DNA of 49,995 nucleotides from an uncultured Phycisphaerae bacterium (GTDB taxonomy: Bacteria > Planctomycetota > Phycisphaerae > UBA1845 > PWPN01): the NCBI GenBank assembly GCA_938005315.1, contig CALLOB010000008.1, positions 1 through 49,995 on the forward strand. Reading direction: 5' to 3'. The notes beneath the pieces are model-generated. The model made no database searches, was not told where the DNA came from, and worked only from the letters and a program-made list of their open reading frames with translations. This document shows positions 1 through 7,061 of this stretch, piece after piece. A program made the translations under genes and the position numbers. The stretch's first letter is position 1. Every line of letters begins with the position of its first letter.

Positions 1-40
1 GCGGTCGGTCTGCTAGACTGGCCCTGAAGGAGTGTGGTCG

Positions 41-760
41 ATGTCCAATCCGGCGATGAGCCACCAGACCGCATCGGAGGAGACCTGGCGGGTCTTCCGC
101 ATCATGGCGGAGTTCGTGGAGGGCATCGACGTCATGAGCCGTGTGGGTCCGGCCGTGTCGGTGCTCGGCTCGGCACGCACACCCCCCGACGCCCCCGCGT
201 ACCGCCAGGCGCTCGAGGTCGGCCGCATGCTCGCCGGCGCGGGCCTGGCGGTCATCACCGGAGGCGGACCGGGAATCATGGAGGCCGCCAACCGCGGGGC
301 GTTCGAGGCCGGGGGCACCAGCGTAGGGCTCAACATCGTCCTGCCCCAGGAGCAGAAGCCCAACCACTTCCAGAACGTCAGCCTGCACTTCGACTATTTC
401 TTCGCCCGCAAGGTCATGTTCGTGAAGTACGCCACCGGCCTGATCTGTTTTCCCGGAGGCTACGGCACGCTCGACGAGGTCTTCGAGACCCTCACCCTGA
501 TGCAGACCGCCCGCACGCCGCCCTCGCCGGTGGTGCTGATGGGCTCGGCCTTCTGGAATCCGCTGGTGGACTGGATGAGCCGGACGCTGGCCGGAGAGTA
601 CCGCACGATCAGCCCGGAGGATCTCGACCTGTTCATCGTGACCGATGACTCGCAGGAGGCCGTCGAGCACATCCTGGCCCGCTGTCCGCACTGCGGTCCC
701 GTCTGGGAGTACCCCTCCCGCCCGACGCGCTCCCGCTCGATCAACGGAGGGCTCGGTTGA
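41..760 (+). CDS. LOG-family (TIGR00730-like) Rossmann protein
   Basis: A 239-residue protein of the LOG (lysine decarboxylase-like) family. The two family signatures are visible: GGGPGIMEA at about residues 74-82 and PGGYGTLDE at about 138-146, which bind the nucleotide phosphate and ribose. Characterised members hydrolyse nucleoside 5'-monophosphates such as cytokinin ribotides, or bind nucleotides; the substrate here is unknown. I chose the ATG at 41 because AAGGAG at 27-32 lies 8 bases before it; an in-frame GTG at 32 overlaps that ribosome-binding site. About 28 residues precede the Rossmann core. The C-terminus carries an extra CPHC pair and a basic, Ser/Arg-rich tail. The htrA-like gene follows 61 bases later, so the two may be co-transcribed. 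Confidence 0.88.
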   Translation: MSNPAMSHQTASEETWRVFRIMAEFVEGIDVMSRVGPAVSVLGSARTPPDAPAYRQALEVGRMLAGAGLAVITGGGPGIMEAANRGAFEAGGTSVGLNIVLPQEQKPNHFQNVSLHFDYFFARKVMFVKYATGLICFPGGYGTLDEVFETLTLMQTARTPPSPVVLMGSAFWNPLVDWMSRTLAGEYRTISPEDLDLFIVTDDSQEAVEHILARCPHCGPVWEYPSRPTRSRSINGGLG

Positions 761-821
761 GCCGTCGCCGATGACCGTCCGGTGCGACACCTTCCCTCTC
801 ACTTTCGTCCGCAGGAACGGC

Positions 822-2234
822 ATGGCCGCCGCCCGGGCGCTCCTCCTGGTCGCACTGGCCGCCGCCCGGACCGCCGCCGAGCCGGACCCGAACGACCTGG
901 TGCGCGTGGAGCAGCTCCAGGCCGTGCTGGCCGCGGTGGCCGAGGAGGTCGCGCCGGCGGTGGTCGCGATCCGCTCCCAGCAGCCGGTGAGCCTGCCGGA
1001 GACCGACCGCCCCGGCACCGCCCCCGGACACGACATGTCCAACACCCCCGGCCTCCGGCGGCTCATGCCCGCCGTGGGCAGCGGCATGATCATCGACCCG
1101 TCGGGGGTGATTCTGACCAACGAACACGTCATCCACGGCGCCATCCCGGAGAACATCACCGTCTCGCTTTTCAACGGCGACACCTACACGGTTCAGTCGT
1201 TGACCAGCGATCCGCGCAGCGATCTGGCCGTTCTGCGCATCGACGCCCGCGACCTCAAGGCCGTCCGGCTCGGCGATGCCGCGACCGTCCGGCAGGGGCA
1301 CTTCGTCATCGTGCTGGGCAATCCCTTCGGCTCGGCTTCGGCCGCCAGGGGCGAAGCGGCCATGTCCTTCGGGGTGGTCAGCGGCCTGGGGCGGCAGCTC
1401 ACGCCCCAGCTGGACCCCCAGGACCAGCGCTACTACGGCAACCTCATCCAGACCGACGCCCGAATCAATCCCGGCAACAGCGGCGGACCGCTGATCAACC
1501 TCCGCGGCGAGGTGATCGGCATCAACACGGCCATTTCCACCCGGTCCGGCAGCAGCCAGGGCGTGGGGTATGCCATCCCGATCGACGAGCACACGCGCGA
1601 GATCATCGCCCGCCTGGCCCGCGGCGAGGAGATCGAATACGGATACCTGGGGGTGTCGCCGGACACGCCCACCGCGCCGGACCGCCAGCGGGCGGGCTGT
1701 CCGCCCGGCATCGGGGCCGTGGTGCGCGGCGTGACGGAGGGATCGCCCGCGGCCGCCGCCGACCTGCGACCCGGGGACATCATTGTCGCGTTCGACGGCC
1801 GGCCGATCGGCGACATGGACGCCCTGATTCGCGCGGTCGGAACGGCCCGCGCCGGCCGCGAGGTCGAGATCGGCCTGTACCGGGACGGACAGGCGATGCA
1901 CCTGCGGGTCGTGCCCTCCCGCCGCCAGACCATCAGGGGAGTCAACACCGATGCGACCTGGATCTGGCGGGGCATGCACCTGGCCAACGTCACGCCCCGC
2001 CTGCGTCGCCAGCTCGAGCTACCCGAATCGACCGCCGGGGTAGTCGTCAGCCAGATCGAACCGCTCAGCCCCGCGGAAAAAGCCGGCGTGAAACGCGGGA
2101 TGGTCCTCCGCTCACTTAACGGCCTGGCCGTTGACACGGTCCGCCGCCTGCGCGAGCTCGCCGAAAGCCTGGACGGCCCGGCGGACCTGTCCTTCGCCGG
2201 CACGCCCCCCGTGGAAATCCGCATGGAAAGGTAG
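822..2234 (+). CDS. HtrA/Deg-type serine protease with two PDZ domains
   Basis: A 470-residue secreted quality-control protease. An N-terminal hydrophobic signal of about 18 residues ends near ARTAA. The trypsin-like domain has a full catalytic triad: His102 (TNEHVI), Asp134 (SDLAVL) and Ser220 (GNSGGP). Two PDZ domains follow, one from about residue 270 (GYLGVSPDTP, then PAAAADLRPGDII) and a shorter one from about 380 to the end (PLSPAEKAGVKRGMVL). I chose the ATG at 822 because AGGA lies just upstream and it starts the signal peptide. An ATG at 771 would add 17 residues. The size and layout match periplasmic DegP/DegQ-type proteins that degrade misfolded envelope proteins. The gene may be transcribed with the LOG-family gene upstream. 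Confidence 0.92.
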   Translation: MAAARALLLVALAAARTAAEPDPNDLVRVEQLQAVLAAVAEEVAPAVVAIRSQQPVSLPETDRPGTAPGHDMSNTPGLRRLMPAVGSGMIIDPSGVILTNEHVIHGAIPENITVSLFNGDTYTVQSLTSDPRSDLAVLRIDARDLKAVRLGDAATVRQGHFVIVLGNPFGSASAARGEAAMSFGVVSGLGRQLTPQLDPQDQRYYGNLIQTDARINPGNSGGPLINLRGEVIGINTAISTRSGSSQGVGYAIPIDEHTREIIARLARGEEIEYGYLGVSPDTPTAPDRQRAGCPPGIGAVVRGVTEGSPAAAADLRPGDIIVAFDGRPIGDMDALIRAVGTARAGREVEIGLYRDGQAMHLRVVPSRRQTIRGVNTDATWIWRGMHLANVTPRLRRQLELPESTAGVVVSQIEPLSPAEKAGVKRGMVLRSLNGLAVDTVRRLRELAESLDGPADLSFAGTPPVEIRMER

Positions 2235-2252
2235 CAGGCTTCCCGACGCGGC

Positions 2253-2272
2253 CGGTCCGCCGTTCCGGACCG
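2253..2272. terminator. possible weak terminator hairpin after the htrA-like gene
   Basis: A 7-bp perfect stem (CGGTCCG / CGGACCG) with a 6-base loop starts 18 bases after the protease stop codon. It sits in the 230-bp gap between two convergent genes. There is no T-run, so a role as an intrinsic terminator is only suggested. I see no gene in the rest of 2235-2464. Confidence 0.3.
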
Positions 2273-2464
2273 CGCCGATGACCTCACGGGGCGCCGGTCA
2301 TGGCCCAGACCGTGCCGTCCCTGGTGGCCATCCCTGGCGGCCGCGACCGGCGTGTGGCCCGTCACCGCGGCCATTGAGATGACCGGCTGGCCGGCCCGGC
2401 GGGAGACAGCGCGATCCAGGCGGCCGTCCTTCTGAGCATGTGAAGACCTCCACAGGGCGTCCGT

Positions 2465-3166
2465 TCAGTAGAACTCGGCCGGAAGAAGCCCATCGGCCAC
2501 TTCGCTCAGGGCGGCGCGGTCGAGGATCCGCAGCTGCTGGGCGTCGATCATCTCGATCAGGCCGCCGTCGATCAGCCGCCGGAACGTCCGCGACAGCGTC
2601 TCGCTGGTGAGGTTGAGGTGGCTGGCCAGATCCTTCTTGAGCATCGGCAGCCGGAAGGACAGGCCGTCGATGCCGTGGCGCTCGGCCTCCAGAAGGTGCC
2701 GGGCCACGCGGCCGGTCGCGTCCCTCAGGGCCAGGTCCTCCAGCAGCCCCACGAGGCGCCGTACCCACAGCGCCATGCCGGCCATCAACTGCAGGCACAA
2801 CTCGTGATCCGTCTCCAAGGCCCGCGTGAACGCCTGATTGGGCAACAGCAGACATGTGCTGTCTTCCACCGCCTCGGCATGTGCCGGACAATTGAACCGC
2901 CCGATCACCGCGACCTCGGCGAACGTCTGCCCCGGCTCGGCGAAGTGCAGAACGTGCTCCTTGCCGCTGGGGGCGGTCTTGAAGACCCTTACCAGACCGG
3001 ACCCGACCACGAAAAGGCCCGGACAGGGGTCGTCCTGCCGGAAAATGGTCCGGCCCCGGGCATAGGGCACCAACCGGCCCATGTCCGCCAGTCGGGCCAG
3101 CTTGCCCGGCTGCAACCCCTTGAAAAAGCCGCAATTTCTGAGAATCTCGCCGTTTGACCGGTCCAT
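2465..3166 (-). CDS. Crp/Fnr-family transcription regulator (FNR/Dnr-like DNA specificity)
   Basis: A 233-residue regulator of normal Crp/Fnr length. Residues about 15-130 form the cyclic-nucleotide-binding-like beta barrel, then a dimer helix, then a winged helix-turn-helix at about 175-205 ([20 protein letters not shown]). The recognition helix reads E189-T-L-S192-R193. That is the E..SR pattern by which FNR-type proteins read TTGAT half-sites. The N-terminal cysteine cluster of true FNR is missing: the cysteines are scattered at 12, 48, 93, 105 and 124, so an oxygen-sensing [4Fe-4S] cluster is unlikely. It is divergent from a ferredoxin-hcp operon with a perfect FNR-type box between them. 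This suggests an NO- or nitrogen-stress regulator of the Dnr/HcpR kind; the signal is inferred. Its leader contains a perfect 26-bp tandem duplication. Confidence 0.88.
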   Translation of the reverse strand: MDRSNGEILRNCGFFKGLQPGKLARLADMGRLVPYARGRTIFRQDDPCPGLFVVGSGLVRVFKTAPSGKEHVLHFAEPGQTFAEVAVIGRFNCPAHAEAVEDSTCLLLPNQAFTRALETDHELCLQLMAGMALWVRRLVGLLEDLALRDATGRVARHLLEAERHGIDGLSFRLPMLKKDLASHLNLTSETLSRTFRRLIDGGLIEMIDAQQLRILDRAALSEVADGLLPAEFY

Positions 3167-3217
3167 TGCCGCCGTTTCTCGCTTTGCGCCGTTGCCGCCG
3201 TTTCTCGCTTTGCGCCG
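3166..3217. repeat. perfect 26-bp tandem duplication in the regulator leader
   Basis: Two identical 26-base units, 3166-3191 and 3192-3217, each starting TTGCCGCCGTTT and ending GCTTTGCGCCG on the plus strand. They cover the region immediately before, and one base of, the start codon of the Crp/Fnr gene. In the transcript each unit contains GCGAGAAACGGCGG, so the likely ribosome-loading region is duplicated. Exact identity suggests a recent slippage event. Confidence 0.9.
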
Positions 3218-3223
3218 TAAGCC

Positions 3224-3252
3224 ATTTTAGCATAAGACCTTAGCCGCGACCA
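3224..3252 (-). promoter_or_regulatory. possible sigma-70-type promoter of the Crp/Fnr regulator
   Basis: Read on the minus strand, TAAAAT at 3229-3224 (5 of 6 to TATAAT) lies 17 bases after TGGTCG at 3252-3247 (weak -35). Transcription would begin near 3217, so the tandem duplication would form the 5' leader. The -35 match is poor. Confidence 0.3.
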
Positions 3253-3317
3253 GTGCCGGACCGCCGAACGACCTGGTCCAACTCGGCAACCTCCGAAAGC
3301 GCCGGAATCCGCGCAGC

Positions 3318-3331
3318 TTGATCCATATCAA
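3318..3331. promoter_or_regulatory. perfect FNR/Dnr-type box TTGAT-CCAT-ATCAA
   Basis: An exact match to the FNR-family palindrome TTGAT-N4-ATCAA. It lies between the divergent Crp/Fnr gene and the ferredoxin-hcp operon. If the box is centred at -41.5 (class II activation), the -10 hexamer falls on TACGCT at 3354-3359 (3 of 6 to TATAAT) and transcription would start near 3366, about 87 bases before the ferredoxin start. The geometry fits activation of the hcp operon. The regulator's recognition helix (E..SR) fits the same box. Confidence 0.75.
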
Positions 3332-3452
3332 GGCCTCCAGGCCGGCGGTGCTCTACGCTTTCGGCATGGCTGGTGCATCCGAGCACCGGCGGTCGGTCGA
3401 ACCGAGGCGCCCGACCGGCGGAAACCGTTACGACCCGGCCGGAGGTATGAGC

Positions 3453-4271
3453 GTGGCATTGCGGCAGATCATACGAATCGACGAGGACAAGTGCGACGGC
3501 TGCGGGCTGTGCGTTCCGGCCTGCAAGGAGGGCGCCATCCGGATCATCGACGGAAAGGCCCGGCTGGTGGCCGAGCGGCTCTGCGACGGCCTGGGAGCAT
3601 GCCTGGGCGAGTGCCCCCGGGGTGCGATCACCATCGAGGAGCGCCAGGCCGAGGAGTTCGACGAGCGGGCCGTGGCGGAACACCTGGCGGCGATGAACCC
3701 CATCCGTGAAGGCGCGCCGCGGCACGGCTCGCCTCAACCGGCGGTCGGGAGTCCGCATGGGAGCTGCCCGGGGGCCCGATTCGCGCGGCTGGAGCATGTG
3801 CCCCAATCGCTTCCCGGCCCGCAGACCGCGGACGCACCCGGCGAGGCGAGCTGGTCGGAGCTGAGCCACTGGCCGGTGCAGTTGCGGCTGCTGCCGGCCT
3901 CCGCGCCAGTGTTGCAGGGTGCCCACCTGCTGGTCGCCGCGGACTGTGTGCCGGTGGCGTACGCGGATTTCCACCGCCGGATGCTGCGCGGCCGGGCGGT
4001 GGTCATCGCCTGTCCCAAGCTGGACGACCCCCAGGGCTACATCGAGAAGCTGGCGGCCATCCTGGGCTCGGCCCGGCCGGCGAGCGTGACCGTGGCCCAC
4101 ATGGAAGTGCCATGCTGCACGGGCATCCTGCGCATGGTGCTCGAGGCCAGGCGTCTGAGCGGTTCCGGCGTGCCAGTCCGGGACGTCACCGTGGGCACGC
4201 AAGGGGCGATCGTGAACGAGAGGACGATCCCGGCGGAGGTCGGCGCGGCTGCGGCCGGGTGCGGCGGATAG
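3453..4271 (+). CDS. ferredoxin-domain electron-transfer partner of Hcp
   Basis: A 272-residue iron-sulfur protein. The N-terminal 2x[4Fe-4S]-type domain has a full first motif (C14-DG-C17-GL-C20-VPA-C24). The second (C44-DGLGA-C50-LGE-C54-P) has Leu at the place of its second cysteine. A linker contains HGSCPG. The C-terminal half is a separate domain with conserved-looking Cys segments (AADCVP, IACPKLDD, EVPCCTGI). This architecture is commonly found beside hybrid-cluster protein genes and probably delivers electrons to Hcp. I chose the GTG at 3453 because GGAGG at 3441-3445 is 7 bases away; the ATG at 3447 directly abuts the ribosome-binding site. It lies downstream of the FNR-type box and 82 bases before hcp. 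Confidence 0.88.
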   Translation: MALRQIIRIDEDKCDGCGLCVPACKEGAIRIIDGKARLVAERLCDGLGACLGECPRGAITIEERQAEEFDERAVAEHLAAMNPIREGAPRHGSPQPAVGSPHGSCPGARFARLEHVPQSLPGPQTADAPGEASWSELSHWPVQLRLLPASAPVLQGAHLLVAADCVPVAYADFHRRMLRGRAVVIACPKLDDPQGYIEKLAAILGSARPASVTVAHMEVPCCTGILRMVLEARRLSGSGVPVRDVTVGTQGAIVNERTIPAEVGAAAAGCGG

Positions 4272-4353
4272 GAGAACCGAGAACCGGCGGGTCGGCCATT
4301 GCGGCGACCGACGGTCATCTGCGTCACGGGATTTCTGAGAAAGGAGACCCATC

Positions 4354-5646
4354 GTGTTCTGTAACCAGTGCGAACAGGCCTACCGCGGGACCGGGTGCGT
4401 GCAGCTGGGCGTTTGCGGCAAGGACGAGGACGTGCAGTCGCTTCAGGAGACGCTCCTGTACGGCCTCAAGGGCATGTCGGCCTACGCCCACCACGCCCGG
4501 CGCCTGGGCATGACCGACGAGAAGGTCAGCGCCTTCATCGAGGAGGCGCTGTTTGCCACCATGACCAACGTGAACTTCGACCTCCAGAGCATGCTCGAGC
4601 TGGTGCTGGAATGCGGCCGGCAGAACCTGCGGGTCATGGAGATGCTCGACGAGGGCCACGTCCGGCGGTTCGGCAAACCCTCGGTGACCACGGTGGTCGA
4701 GGGCACGCGCGCGGGCCCGGGGATTCTGGTCACCGGCCACGACCTCGTGGACCTGGACGATCTGCTGCAGCAGACCGCGGGGACCGGCATCAACGTGTAC
4801 ACCCACGGCGAAATGCTGCCGGCGCACATGTACCCCGGCCTGCGGAAGCATCCGCACCTGGCCGGGCACTACGGCGGGGCGTGGCAGAAGCAGAAACGCG
4901 AGTTCGAGGCCTTCAGCGGGCCGGTGGTGGCGACGACCAACTGCATCCTGACGCCGCCGGACAGCTATAAGGATCGCGTCTTCACCACCCGCGTCACCGC
5001 GGTGCCCGGCGGCACGCGCATCCGGGGCAACGACTTTTCTCCGGTGATCGCGGCCGCCCGCCGGTGCGCGCCGCTGCCGGACGCCCGGGTACGCGAATCG
5101 ACCGTCGGGTTCCACCACAGCGTGATCCTCGACCACGCCGCGACGATCGTCGATGCCGTCAAGCAGGGCAAGATCCGGCACTTCTTCCTGATCGGCGGCT
5201 GCGACGGCGCCGAGCCGGGGCGCAACTACTACTCGGAGTTCGCGCGCAAGGCGCCGCCGGATACGGTGATCCTCACGCTGGGCTGCGGCAAGTACCGCAT
5301 CCGCGAGCACGACTACGGCACGGTGCTGGGGCTGCCGCGGCTGCTGGACATGGGCCAGTGCAATGACGCCTACGGCGCGATCCAGGTGGCCGTGGCGCTG
5401 TCCAAGGCCTTCAACTGCCCGGTGAATGACCTGCCGCTGACGCTGGTGGTGTCATGGTTCGAGCAGAAGGCGGTGGCGGTGCTGCTGACCCTGCTGGCTC
5501 TCGGCGTCAGGGGCATCCGCATCGGCCCGGCCGCTCCGGCCTTCATCACCCCCAACGTCATGCGGATCCTGCAGGAGAAATACGACCTGCAGCTGGCCGG
5601 CAATGACCCGGACGCCGACCTCAAGCGCATCCTGGAGGCCGCCTGA
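4354..5646 (+). CDS. hcp: hybrid-cluster protein (hydroxylamine reductase / NO reductase), compact form
   Basis: A 430-residue Hcp. Hcp proteins reduce hydroxylamine in vitro and NO to N2O in enterobacteria, protecting against nitrosative stress. The N-terminal cluster ligands are C3, C6, C15 and C21 (CX2CX8CX5C). The hybrid-cluster ligand set is complete by motif: His129 (TGHDL), Glu153 (HGEML), Cys197 (TTNCIL), Cys283 (GGCDGA, the expected persulfide), Cys311 (LGCGKY), Cys336 (GQCNDA), and Glu370 and Lys372 (SWFEQK). Typical bacterial Hcp is about 540-550 residues. This one lacks roughly 110 residues after the N-terminal domain, as in the short archaeal class. The start is GTG, preceded by AAGGAG. 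It is the second gene of the ferredoxin-hcp operon under the FNR-type box. Confidence 0.95.
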   Translation: MFCNQCEQAYRGTGCVQLGVCGKDEDVQSLQETLLYGLKGMSAYAHHARRLGMTDEKVSAFIEEALFATMTNVNFDLQSMLELVLECGRQNLRVMEMLDEGHVRRFGKPSVTTVVEGTRAGPGILVTGHDLVDLDDLLQQTAGTGINVYTHGEMLPAHMYPGLRKHPHLAGHYGGAWQKQKREFEAFSGPVVATTNCILTPPDSYKDRVFTTRVTAVPGGTRIRGNDFSPVIAAARRCAPLPDARVRESTVGFHHSVILDHAATIVDAVKQGKIRHFFLIGGCDGAEPGRNYYSEFARKAPPDTVILTLGCGKYRIREHDYGTVLGLPRLLDMGQCNDAYGAIQVAVALSKAFNCPVNDLPLTLVVSWFEQKAVAVLLTLLALGVRGIRIGPAAPAFITPNVMRILQEKYDLQLAGNDPDADLKRILEAA

Positions 5647-5656
5647 GGATCCCGGA

Positions 5657-6028
5657 TCAGGGCGGCGGGCCTGCGGGACGGCCGCGGTGCGGACAGGAGG
5701 GCGTGTTGATGCAGCCCTCCGGCAGACGAAGCCGCTCCACCGGCCGACCGGCCGCCAGGTGCGACGCGACGATCTCCGACGCGTCCTCCGGCCGGACGAA
5801 GCCGTACCAGACGCCCTCGGGATAGACCACGACGACCGGGCCGTGCTCGCACTGATCAAGGCAGCCGGCGGCGTTGACGCGTACCTGGCGCTTCAGCCCG
5901 CCGGCGGCCACGGCGGCCTTGAGGGCCTCGCGGACCGCCTCGCCTCCACGGGCGGCGCAGCAGCCGCGCGGGTGCCCGTCGGGCCGGGTGTTGCCGCACA
6001 CGAATACATGCCGCTGGAAACCGGGCAT
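5657..6028 (-). CDS. thioredoxin-like [2Fe-2S] ferredoxin
   Basis: A 123-residue protein of the thioredoxin-fold (2Fe-2S) ferredoxin family, as seen in NuoE C-terminal domains and Shethna-like ferredoxins. Likely cluster ligands are C11 (VFVCGN), C23 or C24 (RGCCAARGG), C56 and C60 (GCLDQCEHGP). The last 15 residues add a CINTPSCPHRG tail. GGAGG lies 8 bases before the ATG at 6028. It converges on hcp with only 10 bases between stop codons, so it is a separate transcription unit. Its redox partner is not shown by the context. Confidence 0.85.
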   Translation of the reverse strand: MPGFQRHVFVCGNTRPDGHPRGCCAARGGEAVREALKAAVAAGGLKRQVRVNAAGCLDQCEHGPVVVVYPEGVWYGFVRPEDASEIVASHLAAGRPVERLRLPEGCINTPSCPHRGRPAGPPP

Positions 6029-6080
6029 CGCCTGGTCCTCCGTTGAACGAGCCCCGCCTGCCGCGATGCGCCCAAGGTGA

Positions 6081-7061
6081 TCACCAGGCCGGCAGCTCGC
6101 CGAAAATCTCCTCGACCACGTCCTTGAGCGTGAGGATGCCCACCGGCCCGCGCCTCGGGTCGGTGACCACCGCCATCGTGGCCCGGGCCTTCTGCAGGCG
6201 GAGCAGGGCCGCGGCCGCCGAGTCGCTCGCCGGAATGGTCAGCGCCGGCCGGACCCACCGCTCAATGCCGTCGCCCTCGCCGTCGGCCAGCACGTCCAGG
6301 ACGTTGACGATTCCGACGACCGTCTTGCGGTCGGTTCCGACCACCGGCATGCGCGAATAATTATGCCAGCGCACCACCTGCTCGAAAACCGCCCGTCGCG
6401 TGTCCACCCGGATCGTGGCCACCCGCCGCCAGGGGATCATGATCGAGCCGGCCCTGATGCTGGAGAGATTCATCACCCGCTCGATGATCCGGGTCTGCTC
6501 CTCCGACAGGGCCGCCTCCGCCGCCCCGGCGCGCAGCAGGCCCACCACTTCGCCGCGACCGCCGCGGGGGCCTTCCTGTTGCTCGTGGCCGGCCAGCCGC
6601 GTGCCCAGCCGGGACAGGGCCTGGAGCAGCGCGGTCGTACCCGTCCAGCGGCACACCAGCACCGTCGCATACAGCAGCCGGGCGGCCCCGTACATCAGGC
6701 GGTCGGCGTGAGTCTGGAAGACGTTCTTGGGAACCACGTCGCCCAGGACGAAGACGATCGGCGACAGCGCGGCCGCGGTGTAGAACTCCGTCTCCTCGAT
6801 GGACAACCCCACTCCGCGGGCCAGGAAGGCCGACACCGCCACGGTGAGCACATAGTTGGCCATGTTCTGGCTCAGAAGGATGGCCAGAACGCTCTCCTGC
6901 TCCCGCTCCACCAGGCGCATCAGCGGTCCGGCGCCGCGGGTCCGTCCGCGCTCCGCGCGAATCCGCAGACGCAGGCGGTTGAGACGGTACAGCCCCATTT
7001 CGCAGCCGCTGTAGAAGGCCGCCAGCCCCAGGAACACGATGGCCGCCGCCGCCCAGATCAC
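6081..7061 (-). CDS. short DUF21/CBS-pair membrane protein (CNNM/CorC-like paralogue)
   Basis: A 326-residue protein. Residues 1-190 form a DUF21-type membrane domain (CNNM/CorB-like), with a first helix from about residue 5 (AAAAIVFLGLAAFYSGCE), the LGDVVPKN motif and further helices. Two CBS motifs follow from about 215 to the end (IMIPWRRVATIR, VGILTLKDVVEEIFGEL). The C-terminal CorC_HlyC domain of its upstream neighbour is missing: the protein stops after GELPAW. The GTG start at 7061 overlaps the stop of the upstream paralogue by four bases (GTGA), which indicates translational coupling. Family members have been linked to Mg2+ or other cation export, but the substrate here is not shown. 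Confidence 0.85.
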   Translation of the reverse strand: MIWAAAAIVFLGLAAFYSGCEMGLYRLNRLRLRIRAERGRTRGAGPLMRLVEREQESVLAILLSQNMANYVLTVAVSAFLARGVGLSIEETEFYTAAALSPIVFVLGDVVPKNVFQTHADRLMYGAARLLYATVLVCRWTGTTALLQALSRLGTRLAGHEQQEGPRGGRGEVVGLLRAGAAEAALSEEQTRIIERVMNLSSIRAGSIMIPWRRVATIRVDTRRAVFEQVVRWHNYSRMPVVGTDRKTVVGIVNVLDVLADGEGDGIERWVRPALTIPASDSAAAALLRLQKARATMAVVTDPRRGPVGILTLKDVVEEIFGELPAW

